This document shows, piece by piece, positions 1 to 9,690 of a stretch of DNA of 37,303 nt. The DNA is from Beijerinckiaceae bacterium. GTDB taxonomy: Bacteria; Pseudomonadota; Alphaproteobacteria; Rhizobiales; Beijerinckiaceae. The stretch covers positions 1 to 37,303 of the forward strand of contig JALOTF010000019.1 in NCBI GenBank assembly GCA_025458025.1, given 5' to 3'. The notes below the pieces were generated by a model, which worked only from the letters and a program-made list of their open reading frames with translations, did no database searches and was not told where the DNA came from. The stretch's first letter is position 1. Each line of letters begins with the position of its first letter. A program made the translations under genes and the position numbers.

Positions 1-992
1 ATGTGCAGCCGAATTCCGGTTCACAGGCCAATCAGGCCGTGTTCCTCGCGCTGATGAAGCCGGGCGATACCTTCATGGGCCTGAACCTCGCGGCGGGCGG
101 CCATCTCACGCATGGCGCTTCCGTGAACATGAGCGGCAAGTGGTTCAACGTGGTGCCCTACAACGTGAACCCGGAAACGCACCTGATCGACATGGAAGAG
201 GTCGAGCGCCTCGCCCATGAGCACAAGCCGAAGGTCATCGTGGCCGGTGGTTCGGGTTATGCGCGTCACTGGGATTTCGAAGGCTTCCGCCGCATCTGTG
301 ATGCCGTGGGCGCGTATTTCATGGTTGATATCGCGCATTTCGCAGGGTTGGTCGCGGGTGGCTCGCATCCCTCGCCGTTCCCGCATGCACATGTCGTCAC
401 CTCGACGACGCACAAGACCCTGCGCGGCCCGCGCGGCGGCATCGTGCTGACGAACGATCCGGATATCGCCAAGAAGATCAACTCGGCGGTGTTCCCCGGC
501 CTGCAAGGCGGCCCGCTGATGCATGTCATCGCGGCGAAGGCCGTGGCCTTCAACGAGGCTTTGCAGCCGGAATTCAAGACCTACGCCCATGCCGTGGTCG
601 CCAACGCGAAGGCTTTGGCGGAGACGCTGAAATCCAAGGGCTTCGCGATCATCACCGGCGGCACGGATAACCATCTGATGCTGGTGGATCTGCGCCCGAA
701 GAAGGTGACCGGCGTGGCCGCCGAGAAGGCTCTGGGCCGTGCGCACATCACCTGCAACAAGAACGGCATTCCTTTCGACCCCGAAAAGCCGATGGTGACG
801 AGCGGTATTCGCCTCGGTTCGCCGGCGGCGACCTCGCGCGGCTTCGGCGTGGCGGAGTTCCAGCAGATCGGCAACCTCATCGCCGAGGTGATCGACGGCC
901 TCGCCAAGAATGGCGAAGAGGGCAACGGCGCCGTGGAAGAGGCCGTGAAGGCCAAGGTTCATGCGCTGACGGCGCGCTTCCCGATCTATTGA
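1..992 (+). CDS. glyA: Serine hydroxymethyltransferase, 5'-truncated by window edge
   Basis: This is the C-terminal three quarters of the PLP enzyme that interconverts serine and glycine while charging tetrahydrofolate with a one-carbon unit in the cytoplasm. The reading frame is open from base 3, which falls inside the conserved [11 protein letters not shown] segment, so the real start lies upstream of the window. The PLP-binding lysine is in [14 protein letters not shown] (Lys codon at 414-416), and the later [16 protein letters not shown] segment matches the family near its C-terminus. The end IY* is followed by a terminator at 1059-1082, so the gene is probably its own transcription unit, separated from nrdR. 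Nothing is abnormal in the visible part. Confidence 0.97.
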   Translation, partial: VQPNSGSQANQAVFLALMKPGDTFMGLNLAAGGHLTHGASVNMSGKWFNVVPYNVNPETHLIDMEEVERLAHEHKPKVIVAGGSGYARHWDFEGFRRICDAVGAYFMVDIAHFAGLVAGGSHPSPFPHAHVVTSTTHKTLRGPRGGIVLTNDPDIAKKINSAVFPGLQGGPLMHVIAAKAVAFNEALQPEFKTYAHAVVANAKALAETLKSKGFAIITGGTDNHLMLVDLRPKKVTGVAAEKALGRAHITCNKNGIPFDPEKPMVTSGIRLGSPAATSRGFGVAEFQQIGNLIAEVIDGLAKNGEEGNGAVEEAVKAKVHALTARFPIY

Positions 993-1002
993 TTGCGTGC
1001 AG

Positions 1003-1025
1003 GCCGGCTTTTCACGGGAGCCGGC
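1003..1025 (+). other. Stem-loop downstream of glyA
   Basis: A perfect 7-bp inverted repeat, gccggct at 1003-1009 and agccggc at 1019-1025, with a 9-base loop, lies just after the glyA stop codon. It has no T-run. It may protect the mRNA 3' end or act together with the proper terminator 34 bases further on. Confidence 0.4.
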
Positions 1026-1058
1026 TTGACCTTTCGGCTTGTTTCAAACACCCAGAGA

Positions 1059-1082
1059 CCGGGCCGCCAAGGCCCGGTTTTT
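1059..1082 (+). terminator. Rho-independent terminator after glyA
   Basis: A 7-bp GC stem, ccgggcc (1059-1065) with ggcccgg (1071-1077), has a 5-base loop and is followed directly by five Ts. It separates glyA from the nrdR-rib operon. It ends 17 bases before the chosen nrdR start, so nrdR transcription must come from read-through or from a promoter overlapping the glyA 3' end. Confidence 0.85.
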
Positions 1083-1099
1083 CGTTGCGGATTGCCCCA

Positions 1100-1585
1100 A
1101 TGCGTTGCCCCTTCTGTGGTTCCTTCGATACGCAGGTGAAGGACTCGCGCCCCGCCGATGATGGCGGCGCGATCCGTCGCAGGCGTGTCTGCACGGATTG
1201 TGGCGGCCGCTTCACGACCTTCGAGCGCGTGCAATTGAAGGAACTGATGGTGGTGAAGCGCTCGGGACGGCGCGTGCCGTTCGACCGCGACAAGCTCGCG
1301 CGCTCCATCGAGATCGCGCTCAGGAAGCGCCCCATCGATCGGGATCGGGTGGAGCGCCTCATCAACGGCATCGTGCGCGAACTCGAGAGCCAGTCCGAGG
1401 GGGAAGTGACGAGCGAGGGCATCGGCGCGCTGGTGATGGAGCGCCTGCGCCGGCTGGACCAGGTAGCCTATGTGCGCTTCGCCTCGGTCTACAAGAACTT
1501 CAACGCGGCCGAGGAATTCGGCGACATCCTGCGCGAATTGGGCCGCGAGGAAGCCTCCGGTGAAACCGCCGAGGATGGCGGATGA
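1100..1585 (+). CDS. nrdR: Transcriptional repressor NrdR
   Basis: NrdR represses ribonucleotide reductase genes in response to nucleotide (ATP/dATP) status. The protein has 161 residues, the usual length. It starts with MRCPFCGS, giving the first CxxC of the zinc ribbon, and the second is CTDCGGRF near residues 31-34; the two cysteine pairs are at the family spacing. The rest is the ATP-cone domain (about residues 47-140), including [16 protein letters not shown]. The frame is open upstream, but the ATG at 1100 gives the canonical N-terminus. The stop overlaps the ribD start as ATGA, so the two are translationally coupled. nrdR upstream of rib genes is a common bacterial arrangement. Confidence 0.96.
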   Translation: MRCPFCGSFDTQVKDSRPADDGGAIRRRRVCTDCGGRFTTFERVQLKELMVVKRSGRRVPFDRDKLARSIEIALRKRPIDRDRVERLINGIVRELESQSEGEVTSEGIGALVMERLRRLDQVAYVRFASVYKNFNAAEEFGDILRELGREEASGETAEDGG

Positions 1586-2736
1586 TGCGAGCCTTGCGGG
1601 ATGAAGCCTTCATGCGCGCGGCGATTGCGCTGGCGCGGCGGGGGGTGGGACGCACATGGCCGAACCCCTCGGTGGCCGCGCTGGTGGTCGATGAAAGCGT
1701 CGAGCCGCCGGTTCTGCGTGGGCGGGGCCGCACCGCTCACGGTGGTCGTCCGCATGCCGAAGCGAATGCCGTGGCCGAGGCCGGCGAGGGGGCTCGTGGC
1801 GCCACGATGTATGTCACGCTCGAACCCTGCGCCCGGCGCTCGCAGCGCGTGTTCGGGCCGTCCTGCACGGAGATCATTCTGGCGAGCGGCATCCGCCGCG
1901 TGGTGATCGGGGCGAGTGATCCATCGCCCTTCGCGAGCGGGGAGGGGACGGCGGCTCTGCGCGCGGCGGGGCTGGAGGTCGTGACCGGCATCTGCGAAGC
2001 TGAGGCGCGCGAGGTGACGCGCGGCCATTGCCTGCGGGTCTCCAGCCATCGGCCTTTCGTGACCCTCAAGCTCGCGCAGACGCAGGATGGCTTTGCGGGA
2101 ACGGCGGACCGCCGACCGCTCGCCATCACGGGCGTGGAAGCGCAGGCCCATGTGCATCGCCTGCGGTCGATCCATGATGCGCTGATCACCGGCATCGGCA
2201 CGGTGCTGGCGGATGATCCGCGTCTCGATGTGCGCCTGCCGGGCATGGCCGGGATGAGCCCGATGCGGGTGGTGTTGGATACGGAGGGCCGTATCCCGGC
2301 CCGCGCGCGCATCCTCTCGGAAGCCCCGACAGCGCCCGTGATGATTCTCTCCGCGAAGGAGCGGACTCATTTCCAGAGCCACTTGAATCAATCTGTGAGC
2401 GGCGCGAATCCATCTGCGAACGATGGTACACAGCCTGTTGAAATCCTTGGTATTCCTAAGGGCGAGGATGGGCATCTTGATCTTGCTGCTGCGCTCGGCG
2501 CACTGGCCGCGCGCGGCCTGACGCGCGTGATGGTCGAGGCTGGGCCGACCCTCGCCAACGCTTTCGCGAAGTCGGGTTTCATCGACCGGCTGGAGCTGCT
2601 CACGGGCGCGAACGCCATCGGCAACGGCTTTCCCGCCATCGGACCGGACCTTGCCGGATGGATCGCGAAGGCCCACCTCGGCAGCGAGCGGAAGCTCGGG
2701 CCGGACCGGCTCCAGATCTTCGAAGGGCAAGCCTGA
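1582..2736 (+). CDS. ribD: Bifunctional diaminohydroxyphosphoribosylaminopyrimidine deaminase / 5-amino-6-(5-phosphoribosylamino)uracil reductase
   Basis: RibD carries out the second and third steps of riboflavin synthesis: deamination of the GTP cyclohydrolase II product, then NADPH reduction of its ribosyl side chain. The N-terminal deaminase (about residues 1-145) shows the zinc signature HAEANAV and LEPC; the second zinc cysteine is in FGPSC. The gap between the two cysteines is 12 positions, three more than in the B. subtilis/E. coli type (PCxxxGxTPPC), so the usual GxTPP loop is replaced. The reductase domain (about 150-384) has the [18 protein letters not shown] and [11 protein letters not shown] motifs. 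A 7-residue tandem repeat sits in it at bases 2385-2426. The stop overlaps the ribE start as TGATG. Confidence 0.95.
   Translation: MMRALRDEAFMRAAIALARRGVGRTWPNPSVAALVVDESVEPPVLRGRGRTAHGGRPHAEANAVAEAGEGARGATMYVTLEPCARRSQRVFGPSCTEIILASGIRRVVIGASDPSPFASGEGTAALRAAGLEVVTGICEAEAREVTRGHCLRVSSHRPFVTLKLAQTQDGFAGTADRRPLAITGVEAQAHVHRLRSIHDALITGIGTVLADDPRLDVRLPGMAGMSPMRVVLDTEGRIPARARILSEAPTAPVMILSAKERTHFQSHLNQSVSGANPSANDGTQPVEILGIPKGEDGHLDLAAALGALAARGLTRVMVEAGPTLANAFAKSGFIDRLELLTGANAIGNGFPAIGPDLAGWIAKAHLGSERKLGPDRLQIFEGQA
2385..2426 (+). repeat. In-frame 21-bp tandem duplication within ribD
   Basis: Bases 2385-2401 and 2406-2422 match at 14 of 17 positions (gaatcaatctgtgagcg against gaatccatctgcgaacg) with a 21-base period, encoding NQSVSGA then NPSANDG. 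The surrounding stretch (about 2365-2460) is visibly less GC-rich than the rest of ribD, and lies in a poorly conserved surface loop of the reductase domain. Confidence 0.5.
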
Positions 2737-3386
2737 TGTTCACCGGCATCGTCACCGACATCGGAAAAGTGGAGCGTGTCGAAGGCGGCGCGAGCCTGAA
2801 GCGCCTGCGCATCGCCTGCTCATATGATCCCGCGACGATCGCCATCGGTGCCTCTATCGCATGTGCCGGCTGCTGCCTTACGGCGATTGCGGTGGGCGGC
2901 GAAGCGGGCAAGAGCTGGTTCGAGGTGGAGGCGGCGGCGGAGACTCTGCGCCTCACCCATGTGGGTACCTGGCAGGCGGGCACGCGCATCAATCTCGAAC
3001 GTGCCCTGAAGATCGGCGATGAACTCGGCGGGCATATCGTGACCGGGCATGTCGATGCCCTCGCGGAGATTGTCGCCCGCGATGAGGTCACGCCGTCGGA
3101 TGCCAACTGGGGTGCCACCGCGCGCTTCACGCTGCGCGCGCCGAAGCCGCTGCATCGCTTCATTGCGGCCAAGGGTTCGGTTTGTCTTGATGGCGTCTCG
3201 CTCACGGTGAATACGGTGGAGGATGATCTCTTCTCCGTGCTGCTTATTCCGCACACTTTGGCCATCACTACCTTCGGAACACGCAAGGCGGGCGAGCATA
3301 TCCATCTCGAGATCGACATGATGGCGCGATACGCCGCGCGTCTGGCCGAGACCGCAAAGCTTGCCGAGACGGGAACAAGCGCCTAA
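2736..3386 (+). CDS. ribE: Riboflavin synthase, alpha chain
   Basis: Riboflavin synthase catalyses the last step: dismutation of two 6,7-dimethyl-8-ribityllumazine molecules to riboflavin. The 216-residue protein opens with the hallmark [10 protein letters not shown] and consists of two homologous barrel halves. The second begins near residue 98 around GGHIVTGHVD. SVCLDGVSLTVN, at about residues 148-159, is the conserved second-half segment. The chosen ATG overlaps the ribD stop by one base; an in-frame upstream extension would only read back through ribD. It is followed 31 bases later by ribH, whose product supplies the lumazine substrate. Confidence 0.96.
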   Translation: MFTGIVTDIGKVERVEGGASLKRLRIACSYDPATIAIGASIACAGCCLTAIAVGGEAGKSWFEVEAAAETLRLTHVGTWQAGTRINLERALKIGDELGGHIVTGHVDALAEIVARDEVTPSDANWGATARFTLRAPKPLHRFIAAKGSVCLDGVSLTVNTVEDDLFSVLLIPHTLAITTFGTRKAGEHIHLEIDMMARYAARLAETAKLAETGTSA

Positions 3387-3417
3387 ACGCAAGCGCTCAG
3401 GATTTCAGGAGTTTCCC

Positions 3418-3891
3418 ATGGCCGAGGCCAAGCGCCAGCAGGCGCCGATCACAGGCGCGCGCGGTGCCCATATCGTCGTCATCGAGGGGCGTTATTACGA
3501 CGATCTCAATGACATGTTGCGCAATGGCGCCACGGCAGCCATTCATGCTGCCGGTGCCACGGCCGAGGTGATCACCGTGCCCGGCGCGCTGGAGATTCCC
3601 GTGGCCATGGCGATCCGCGCCCAGCAGGAGCCGAAGCCCGATGGATTCGTGGCTTTGGGCGTCGTCATTCGCGGTGAAACCACGCATTATGACATTGTAT
3701 CCGTGCAGGCGAACCGCGCGCTGATCGACTACGCGACCAACCACGCCATGCCCTTCGGCAATGCCATCCTCACGGTGGAAAACGAGGCGCAGGCGGAAGC
3801 ACGCGCCAACCCGGCCAAGGGCGATAAGGGGGGCGATGCCGCCCGCGCCGCGCTCACGCTGGTCTCTCTCAAGCGGGGAGCCGCGCGATGA
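3418..3891 (+). CDS. ribH: 6,7-dimethyl-8-ribityllumazine synthase
   Basis: RibH condenses 5-amino-6-ribitylaminouracil with 3,4-dihydroxy-2-butanone 4-phosphate, giving the substrate of the preceding gene's product. The protein has 157 residues, the family norm. It shows VPGALEIPVA, the active-site segment VIRGETTHYDIV with the catalytic histidine, and GNAILTVE. The start is supported by an AGGAG at 3407-3411, six bases before ATG. The C-terminus (residues about 132-157) is the usual variable tail. Its stop overlaps the nusB start (ATGA). No enzyme making the dihydroxybutanone phosphate (RibB) is intact in this window. Confidence 0.97.
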   Translation: MAEAKRQQAPITGARGAHIVVIEGRYYDDLNDMLRNGATAAIHAAGATAEVITVPGALEIPVAMAIRAQQEPKPDGFVALGVVIRGETTHYDIVSVQANRALIDYATNHAMPFGNAILTVENEAQAEARANPAKGDKGGDAARAALTLVSLKRGAAR

Positions 3892-4406
3892 TCGAGGAAG
3901 GCAAGAAGATCCGCTCGCGCGATCGCTCGGTCAGCCGGGGCGAGAAGCGCGCTGCCGCGCGCCTTGCGGCCGTGCAGGCGCTCTACCAGATGGAAATCGC
4001 CGGCAAGGGCCTGAACGAGGTCTTCGCCGAATTCGAGAGCTTCTGGATGGGCCGGGAGATCGAGGGCGATCAATACAAGCCCGCCGAGGCCGCTCTGTTC
4101 CGCCACATTCTCGAAGGGGTGCTGAACGATCAGGTCGCGCTGGATCGCGCGGTGGATCGCATTCTCGAGGGCTGGCCGCTGAAGCGCATCGAGGCGATCA
4201 TGCGCGCCACGTTGCGCGCCGGGGCTTTCGAGCTGAAGCACGGGCGGGATGTGCCGCCGAGAGTCATCCTCTCGGAATATGTCGATATCGCTTCGGCCTT
4301 CCTGGAGAAGGATGAGGTGGGCATGGTCAATGCCGTGCTCGACAAGCTCGCGCGGGATTATCGCGCCGAGGATCTGGCGAAGCCTGCGCCCACCCGCGAG
4401 GGCTGA
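3888..4406 (+). CDS. nusB: Transcription antitermination factor NusB
   Basis: NusB pairs with NusE (S10) on boxA RNA to support antitermination of rRNA transcription. The 172-residue protein shows the expected all-helical pattern: SRGEKRAAARLAAVQALYQME at residues 14-34, the central RHILEGV, and the conserved end segment containing ILSEYVDIASAF and VNAVLDKLAR. Placement right after ribH, with overlapping codons, is common across proteobacteria. It is followed six bases later by thiL. Confidence 0.95.
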   Translation: MIEEGKKIRSRDRSVSRGEKRAAARLAAVQALYQMEIAGKGLNEVFAEFESFWMGREIEGDQYKPAEAALFRHILEGVLNDQVALDRAVDRILEGWPLKRIEAIMRATLRAGAFELKHGRDVPPRVILSEYVDIASAFLEKDEVGMVNAVLDKLARDYRAEDLAKPAPTREG

Positions 4407-4412
4407 GGCGCC

Positions 4413-5417
4413 ATGGCCGGCGATGCGCCCGGTGAGTTCGAGCTGATTGCGCGCCATTTCGCGCCGCTCGCCGGTCCCGGTGCCTTCGGCCTCATGGACG
4501 ACGCCGCGACCCTTGCTGTGCCCGCCGGCGAGAGCCTTGTGGTCACGAAGGATATGCTCGTCGAGGGCGTGCACTTCTTCGCCGAGGACGCCCCGGCTTC
4601 CATCGCGCACAAGGCTTTGGCCGTAAACCTCTCCGATCTTGCGGCGAAGGGCGCGAAACCGCTGGGGTTTCTCCTCGGTTTCGGGCGGACGCGGGCGCAG
4701 GATGAAGCGTGGTGCGCCGGTTTTGCTTCCGGCCTCGCGGCCTTGTCGGGCGCCAGCGGCTGCGTGCTGATGGGCGGGGACACGGTGAATGCACCCGCCC
4801 TCACGCTGTCGGTCACCGCCTTCGGCACGGTGCCGCGAGGGCGCATGGTGCCCCGGCAGGGCGGTGAGCCGGGTGATCTCGTCTATGTCTCCGGCACCAT
4901 CGGCGATGCGGCTCTGGGCCTCGCGCTGCGGCTCGCGCCAGATGCGCCATGGGCGGCTGCGATGACGGCGGAGCGACGCGATGTCCTGCTTGATCGCTAC
5001 CTTCATCCGCAGCCGCGCAACGCGCTTGCCCCCGCTTTGCTCGCCCATGCCCGCGGCGCGATGGATGTCTCCGATGGCCTCGTGGGCGATGCGGACAAGC
5101 TCGCGAGCCGTCTGGGTGGACGCTTCGAGATTGACAGGGTGCCGCTTTCCGAGGCGGCGCTCGCGGCCCTAAGTGCTAAGCCGGACCTGATCGAGACCAT
5201 CCTCACCGGCGGCGATGATTACGAGATCCTCTGCGTCATCCCGCCGGATCAATCTTTGATCTTCGAAGCGGCGGCGCGCGAAGTAGGGGTGCTAGTCACG
5301 CGCATCGGCGCGCTGGAAGCGGCAGGCAGCATGCGTCTTTGGTGCAACCCTGATGGTCGCGAACGGCGCTTCACGCGGCGCGCCTATGCGCATAGTTTCG
5401 GGACGCAAGAATCCTGA
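4413..5417 (+). CDS. thiL: Thiamine-monophosphate kinase
   Basis: ThiL phosphorylates thiamine monophosphate to thiamine diphosphate with ATP. The 334-residue protein has the AIR-synthase/ThiL fold: N-terminal GEFELIARHF and MDDAATL (in place of the commoner GDDAA), the Mg-binding region TKDMLVEGVHFF, AHKALAVNLSDLAAKGA, the glycine loop GGDTVNAP, and the later MDVSDGLVGDADKLA and GGDDYEIL. All nucleotide/metal motifs appear intact. No TPP riboswitch is possible in the six-base gap to nusB, so expression follows the rib-nus operon. Confidence 0.95.
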   Translation: MAGDAPGEFELIARHFAPLAGPGAFGLMDDAATLAVPAGESLVVTKDMLVEGVHFFAEDAPASIAHKALAVNLSDLAAKGAKPLGFLLGFGRTRAQDEAWCAGFASGLAALSGASGCVLMGGDTVNAPALTLSVTAFGTVPRGRMVPRQGGEPGDLVYVSGTIGDAALGLALRLAPDAPWAAAMTAERRDVLLDRYLHPQPRNALAPALLAHARGAMDVSDGLVGDADKLASRLGGRFEIDRVPLSEAALAALSAKPDLIETILTGGDDYEILCVIPPDQSLIFEAAAREVGVLVTRIGALEAAGSMRLWCNPDGRERRFTRRAYAHSFGTQES

Positions 5418-5428
5418 AGGATACCCCA

Positions 5429-6622
5429 ATGGCCCATGATGATGCGCTTGCGAAGCGCAATGCGCTCGTGCTGTCCGGCGCACAGGCGCTGGCAGGGGCA
5501 AATGCCTCGGTGGTCTTCGCCACAGGTGCGCTGGTCGGAGCCTCGCTGGGCCCGTCACCGGCCTGGGCCACGGCTCCCACGACTACCTTCGTGCTGGGAA
5601 CGGCTTTGGCCACCATGCCTGCGGCCTATCTGCTCCGAACGCTCGGGCGTCGTGCGGCCTATCAATACGGCGCGGCCATGGGCGTGCTCGCGGGGCTGCT
5701 CGCGGCCTATGCCGTGCGCGAAGGCTCTTTCGCGCTCTTCATGCTCGCAACCGCCCTGTGCGGCTGCTACCAGGCCTTCGTGGTGAACTATCGCTTCGGC
5801 GCCACGGATAATGCGAGCCCCGTTTTCCGCCCCAAGGCGATCGCCTGGGTGCTGGCCGGTGGAATCGCAGCCGCTTTCGTGGGGCCGCAATTGGTGATCC
5901 ACACGAAGGATATGCTCGCACCCTACACCTTCATGGCGAGCTATATCGGGCAGGCCGCAGTTGCAGGTCTTTCGATCTCGCTGCTCTTCTTTTTCCGCAA
6001 CGCGCCAGCGCCCGCTCCGGGCTCGCAGGAGCCTGCGCGACCCTTGCGCGAGATCCTGAAATCACGCCGCCTGAAGCTCGCCATCGGCATCTCGGCGATT
6101 GCGCAGGCGCTGATGAACTTCATCATGACCGCGACGCCGCTGGCGATGATCGGCTGCTTCCACACGACTACCGATGCGACATTGGCCATCCAGTGGCATA
6201 TCGTCGGCATGTTCCTGCCGGGCTTCTTCACCGGCCCGCTGATTGCGCGCTTCGGCGTCTACAAGGTGATCGCGGCAGGGCTTATCCTGCTGGCCCTGTG
6301 CGGAATTGTGGGGCTCTCGGGCATCACGATCGCGCATTTCAACACGGCGCTGGTCCTGCTGGGCATCGGCTGGAATTTCGCCTTTGTCGGAGCTTCCGCC
6401 GTGGTGGCCGAGGGGCAGAAGCCGGCAGAGCGCAATCTGGTGCAGGGCTTCACGGATCTTGTGATCTTCTCGGTGACAGCGCTTGCTTCACTCTCCTCCG
6501 GCAAGCTGCTGGCAGGTTTCGGCTGGACGAGCCTCAACATCGCGCTGTTCCCGTTCGTGGCGGCGGCTTTGGTGATGGTTTTCTTGCTGCTGCGCGACTC
6601 CCGGAAGCCCGCTACGGCCTGA
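5429..6622 (+). CDS. Major facilitator superfamily transporter, substrate unknown
   Basis: A 397-residue polytopic membrane protein with about 12 hydrophobic segments in two halves separated by a charged loop near residues 190-215 (APAPGSQEPARPLREILKS). LLRTLGRRAAYQYGA, after the second segment, resembles the loop 2-3 signature of the superfamily. It begins 11 bases after thiL and is likely in the same transcript. Related MFS genes sit next to thiL in other Hyphomicrobiales, by recollection of that gene order. The substrate cannot be read from the sequence; its neighbours make a vitamin or precursor possible, but that is inference only. Confidence 0.85.
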   Translation: MAHDDALAKRNALVLSGAQALAGANASVVFATGALVGASLGPSPAWATAPTTTFVLGTALATMPAAYLLRTLGRRAAYQYGAAMGVLAGLLAAYAVREGSFALFMLATALCGCYQAFVVNYRFGATDNASPVFRPKAIAWVLAGGIAAAFVGPQLVIHTKDMLAPYTFMASYIGQAAVAGLSISLLFFFRNAPAPAPGSQEPARPLREILKSRRLKLAIGISAIAQALMNFIMTATPLAMIGCFHTTTDATLAIQWHIVGMFLPGFFTGPLIARFGVYKVIAAGLILLALCGIVGLSGITIAHFNTALVLLGIGWNFAFVGASAVVAEGQKPAERNLVQGFTDLVIFSVTALASLSSGKLLAGFGWTSLNIALFPFVAAALVMVFLLLRDSRKPATA

Positions 6623-6797
6623 GCACCGGCATTCCCGGTCGATAACCCCGGCATTACCCGGATTGGGGGCTTGGAGAAGGGCTTGAAGCTTTGTAAACCC
6701 GTGCCCAACCCGCAGGACCGGACTGTGGCAGGGGGCTTCGTTCGGGGGATCTGCGGAGAACAAGAACACTTCGAGTGAAACGCGGAACGGGCACGAC
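6623..6797 (+). promoter_or_regulatory. Leader/promoter region of hppA
   Basis: This 175-base gap is the first sizeable non-coding stretch after the rib-thiL run. It contains repeated ccggcatt/cccgg-type motifs just after the MFS stop (6624-6663) that could fold, but there is no T-run, so termination is unclear. A promoter for hppA is expected here; I do not see a convincing -35/-10 pair. Confidence 0.35.
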
Positions 6798-8948
6798 ATG
6801 ACACCACTTCTCGTGATCATCGCGCTGGGGGCGCTCTCCATCCTTTATGCCGTCATCACCATCAACCAGGTGATGAGCAAGGATGCGGGCAGCCAGCGCA
6901 TGCAGGAAATCGCCGCCGCCGTTGCGGAAGGCGCACAGGCCTATCTCAACCGCCAGTACAAGACGATCGCGCTTGTGGGCGTGGTGATCTTTGGCGGCAC
7001 CTGGATGCTTCTGGGCCTGCCGGTCGCTATCGGCTTCCTGATCGGTGCGGTGCTCTCGGGCGCGGCCGGCTATATCGGCATGAACGTCTCGGTTCGTGCC
7101 AATGTGCGCACGGCGCAGGCGGCGATGCAGAGCCTCGCGGGCGGCCTTGATCTTGCCTTCAAGGCGGGTGCGGTCACCGGCATGCTCGTGGCGGGCCTCG
7201 CGCTCCTTGGCGTTGCGGTCTACTACATGATCCTTACGCAGTTCATGGGCCATGCTCCGGCGAGCCGCACGGTGATCGATGCGCTGGTGGCGCTCGGCTT
7301 CGGTGCGTCGCTGATCTCGATCTTCGCGCGCCTCGGCGGCGGCATCTTCACGAAGGGCGCTGACGTGGGCGCTGACCTCGTGGGCAAGGTGGAAGCCGGC
7401 ATCCCGGAAGATGACCCGCGCAACCCGGCCGTGATCGCCGATAACGTGGGCGACAACGTGGGTGACTGCGCCGGCATGGCGGCCGACCTCTTCGAGACCT
7501 ACGCCGTGACGCTCGTCGCCACGATGGTTCTCGCGGCGATCTTCTTTGCCGGTCAGGCGAACCTGACCAGCGCGATGATCTACCCGATGATGATCGGCGG
7601 CGTGTGCATTCTCACCTCGATCATCGGCTCGTATTTCGTGAAGCTCGGCGCCAATGGCTCGATCATGGGCGCGCTCTATAAGGGCCTCATCGCGACCGGC
7701 GTGCTCTCCATTGGTGGCCTGTGGGTCGCCACGCAATACACCATCGGCTGGGGCTCCATCGGCAAGGTCGCCGGGCAGGACATCACCGGCGGCGCGCTTT
7801 TCCTTTGCGGCCTCGTGGGTCTCGGCGTAACGGCGGCGATCGTTTGGATCACCGAATATTACACCGGCACGGGCATGCGCCCGGTCAACTCCATCAGCCA
7901 GGCCTCGGTGACCGGCCACGGCACGAACGTCATCCAGGGCCTCGCGGTGTCGCTGGAATCGACGGCGCTGCCGACCATCGTGATCGTCGCGGGCGTGATC
8001 CTCACCTACAACCTCGCGGGCCTCTTCGGCACGGCGATCGCCACGGCCTCGATGCTCGGCCTCGCCGGCATGATCGTGGCGCTCGATGCCTTCGGTCCGG
8101 TGACGGACAATGCCGGCGGCATCGCTGAAATGGCGGGCCTTCCGAAGGAAGTGCGCAAGTCGACCGACGCGCTCGATGCGGTGGGCAACACCACGAAGGC
8201 GGTCACCAAGGGCTATGCGATCGGTTCAGCGGGCCTCGGCGCGCTCGTGCTCTTCGCGGCCTATAACTACGACCTGCAATACTTCATCGCGGAAGCGAAC
8301 AAGGCCGGCTCGACCGCGTTCCCCTATTTCAAGGGCATCGGCGCGATCGATTTCGGCCTCGCCAATCCCTATGTCGTGGTGGGCCTGCTTCTTGGCGGCC
8401 TGATCCCCTACCTCTTCGGCGGCATCGCGATGACGGCCGTGGGCCGTGCGGCCGGCGACGTGGTGGTGGAAGTGCGCCGCCAGTTCAAGGAGAAGCCGGG
8501 CATCATGGACGGCACCGAGAAGCCGGATTATGCCCGCGCGGTCGACATGCTGACCAAGGCCGCCATCCGCGAGATGATCATCCCCTCGCTGCTGCCGGTT
8601 CTGGCGCCCGTCATCATCTTCTTCGGCGTGAACGCCATTGCCGGCAAGGCGCAGGCCTTCGCGGCGGTGGGCGCGATGCTGCTGGGCGTGATCGTCACGG
8701 GCCTCTTCGTCGCGATCTCGATGACCTCGGGCGGCGGCGCCTGGGACAACGCGAAGAAGTCCTTCGAGGATGGCTTCGTGGACCAGGATGGCGTGCGCCA
8801 CATGAAGGGCTCGGATGCCCACAAGGCCTCCGTGACCGGCGATACCGTCGGCGACCCCTACAAGGATACTGCCGGCCCGGCCGTGAACCCGGCCATCAAG
8901 ATCACGAACATCGTGGCTCTGCTGCTGCTTGCGATCCTCGCGCACTAA
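6798..8948 (+). CDS. hppA: K+-independent proton-translocating pyrophosphatase
   Basis: The enzyme hydrolyses pyrophosphate and pumps protons across the inner membrane. It has 716 residues and about 16 membrane segments. The catalytic region has [11 protein letters not shown] and then [20 protein letters not shown], the family's acidic PPi/Mg site; the C-terminal copy includes [18 protein letters not shown]. The subtype can be read directly: [10 protein letters not shown] carries Lys467 and Thr470 where K+-dependent enzymes have Ala and Gly, so this is a K+-independent, H+-pumping form. The gene is monocistronic, with its own upstream gap and a terminator directly downstream. Confidence 0.97.
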   Translation: MTPLLVIIALGALSILYAVITINQVMSKDAGSQRMQEIAAAVAEGAQAYLNRQYKTIALVGVVIFGGTWMLLGLPVAIGFLIGAVLSGAAGYIGMNVSVRANVRTAQAAMQSLAGGLDLAFKAGAVTGMLVAGLALLGVAVYYMILTQFMGHAPASRTVIDALVALGFGASLISIFARLGGGIFTKGADVGADLVGKVEAGIPEDDPRNPAVIADNVGDNVGDCAGMAADLFETYAVTLVATMVLAAIFFAGQANLTSAMIYPMMIGGVCILTSIIGSYFVKLGANGSIMGALYKGLIATGVLSIGGLWVATQYTIGWGSIGKVAGQDITGGALFLCGLVGLGVTAAIVWITEYYTGTGMRPVNSISQASVTGHGTNVIQGLAVSLESTALPTIVIVAGVILTYNLAGLFGTAIATASMLGLAGMIVALDAFGPVTDNAGGIAEMAGLPKEVRKSTDALDAVGNTTKAVTKGYAIGSAGLGALVLFAAYNYDLQYFIAEANKAGSTAFPYFKGIGAIDFGLANPYVVVGLLLGGLIPYLFGGIAMTAVGRAAGDVVVEVRRQFKEKPGIMDGTEKPDYARAVDMLTKAAIREMIIPSLLPVLAPVIIFFGVNAIAGKAQAFAAVGAMLLGVIVTGLFVAISMTSGGGAWDNAKKSFEDGFVDQDGVRHMKGSDAHKASVTGDTVGDPYKDTAGPAVNPAIKITNIVALLLLAILAH

Positions 8949-8971
8949 CCAGCGCCACAGCGATAAAAAAG

Positions 8972-9000
8972 AACCCGCGGAGTCAGCTCCGCGGGTTTTT
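8972..9000. terminator. Bidirectional terminator between hppA and bamE
   Basis: A perfect 11-bp stem, 8972-8982 with 8987-8997, has the loop tcag, T-rich sequence on the right and a run of six As (8965-8970) on the left. It therefore works for hppA on + and for the converging bamE on -. Confidence 0.92.
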
Positions 9001-9052
9001 CGTTTCCGGATCGGGGTAGGCGAAGGCCAGCTGCTCCGTGATCGAAGCGATA

Positions 9053-9502
9053 TTACACCGCGCTCTGGCCGAGGCGACGGAAAATGCCGCCGAGGAAGCT
9101 CGCCTCTTCGCCGCCCGTGGGGGTGGTGCGCGAGATGAAATCGAACACCACGCCATCCTTCAGGCCGTAATCGGCGATGCGCGCGACCTTGTTCTTGCCG
9201 TCGAGATAGATCGCGATCACGCGTTGATCGGTGATGCGGTCATTGAGCACGAGAACCGGGCGGCTCACCTTCTGCGAGATGTAGTAATAGGTCTGCCCGC
9301 CCACGGTGGAGGTGGTGGAGGGCGTGCCCATCACCAGCAGCACCTGTTCGGCCGAGGAGCCGACCTTGATCTGCGCCAGCGCCTTCTCATCCAGCACATA
9401 GCCGCGCTGGCCAATGCCCTGATCCGTGCAGGCGGCACTCGCGAGCAGCAGGGCCGCGATGGCCGAGGCGCCGGCGAGGCGAGGCAGGGTGCGGATCGTC
9501 AT
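9053..9502 (-). CDS. bamE: Outer membrane assembly lipoprotein BamE (SmpA/OmlA family)
   Basis: BamE is a small lipoprotein of the BAM complex, which inserts beta-barrel proteins into the outer membrane. The 149-residue protein has a signal peptide ending LLLASAAC, with Cys25 as the likely lipidation site. The lipobox is slightly degenerate, with Ser at -3. The SmpA/OmlA domain follows: LDEKALAQIKVGSSAEQVLLVMGTPS and GGQTYYYISQKV, with DQRVIAIYLD further on. The C-terminal tail (about residues 126-149) is a Gly/Arg-rich extension often seen in alphaproteobacterial versions. It converges on hppA and diverges from the downstream chaperone gene. Confidence 0.9.
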   Translation of the reverse strand: MTIRTLPRLAGASAIAALLLASAACTDQGIGQRGYVLDEKALAQIKVGSSAEQVLLVMGTPSTTSTVGGQTYYYISQKVSRPVLVLNDRITDQRVIAIYLDGKNKVARIADYGLKDGVVFDFISRTTPTGGEEASFLGGIFRRLGQSAV

Positions 9503-9690
9503 GCGTCAACTCCATTCGGTCAGAACGTCGGGCCGGGCCCGCAGGTTGTGGCCATGGATGCCCGTTTCAGCCGCGAAAGACAATCGTTCGATTGCGGAGA
9601 AATGAAGATTGAAAATCGGCGCGGCCTCCGTCACAAGCGGCGGACAAGGCGGCTCATTCGCCCACCGGCCGCTTCCCAAAGCAGGATTTC
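9503..9690. promoter_or_regulatory. Divergent promoter region between bamE and the bc1 chaperone gene
   Basis: These 188 bases separate two divergently transcribed genes and must carry promoters for both. No clear promoter hexamers or operators could be picked out by eye. Confidence 0.4.

Noticed and set aside
3729-5048. Long - strand open frame opposite ribH, nusB and thiL
   Set aside because: It is an antisense shadow in high-GC coding DNA; the + strand genes have full family motifs.
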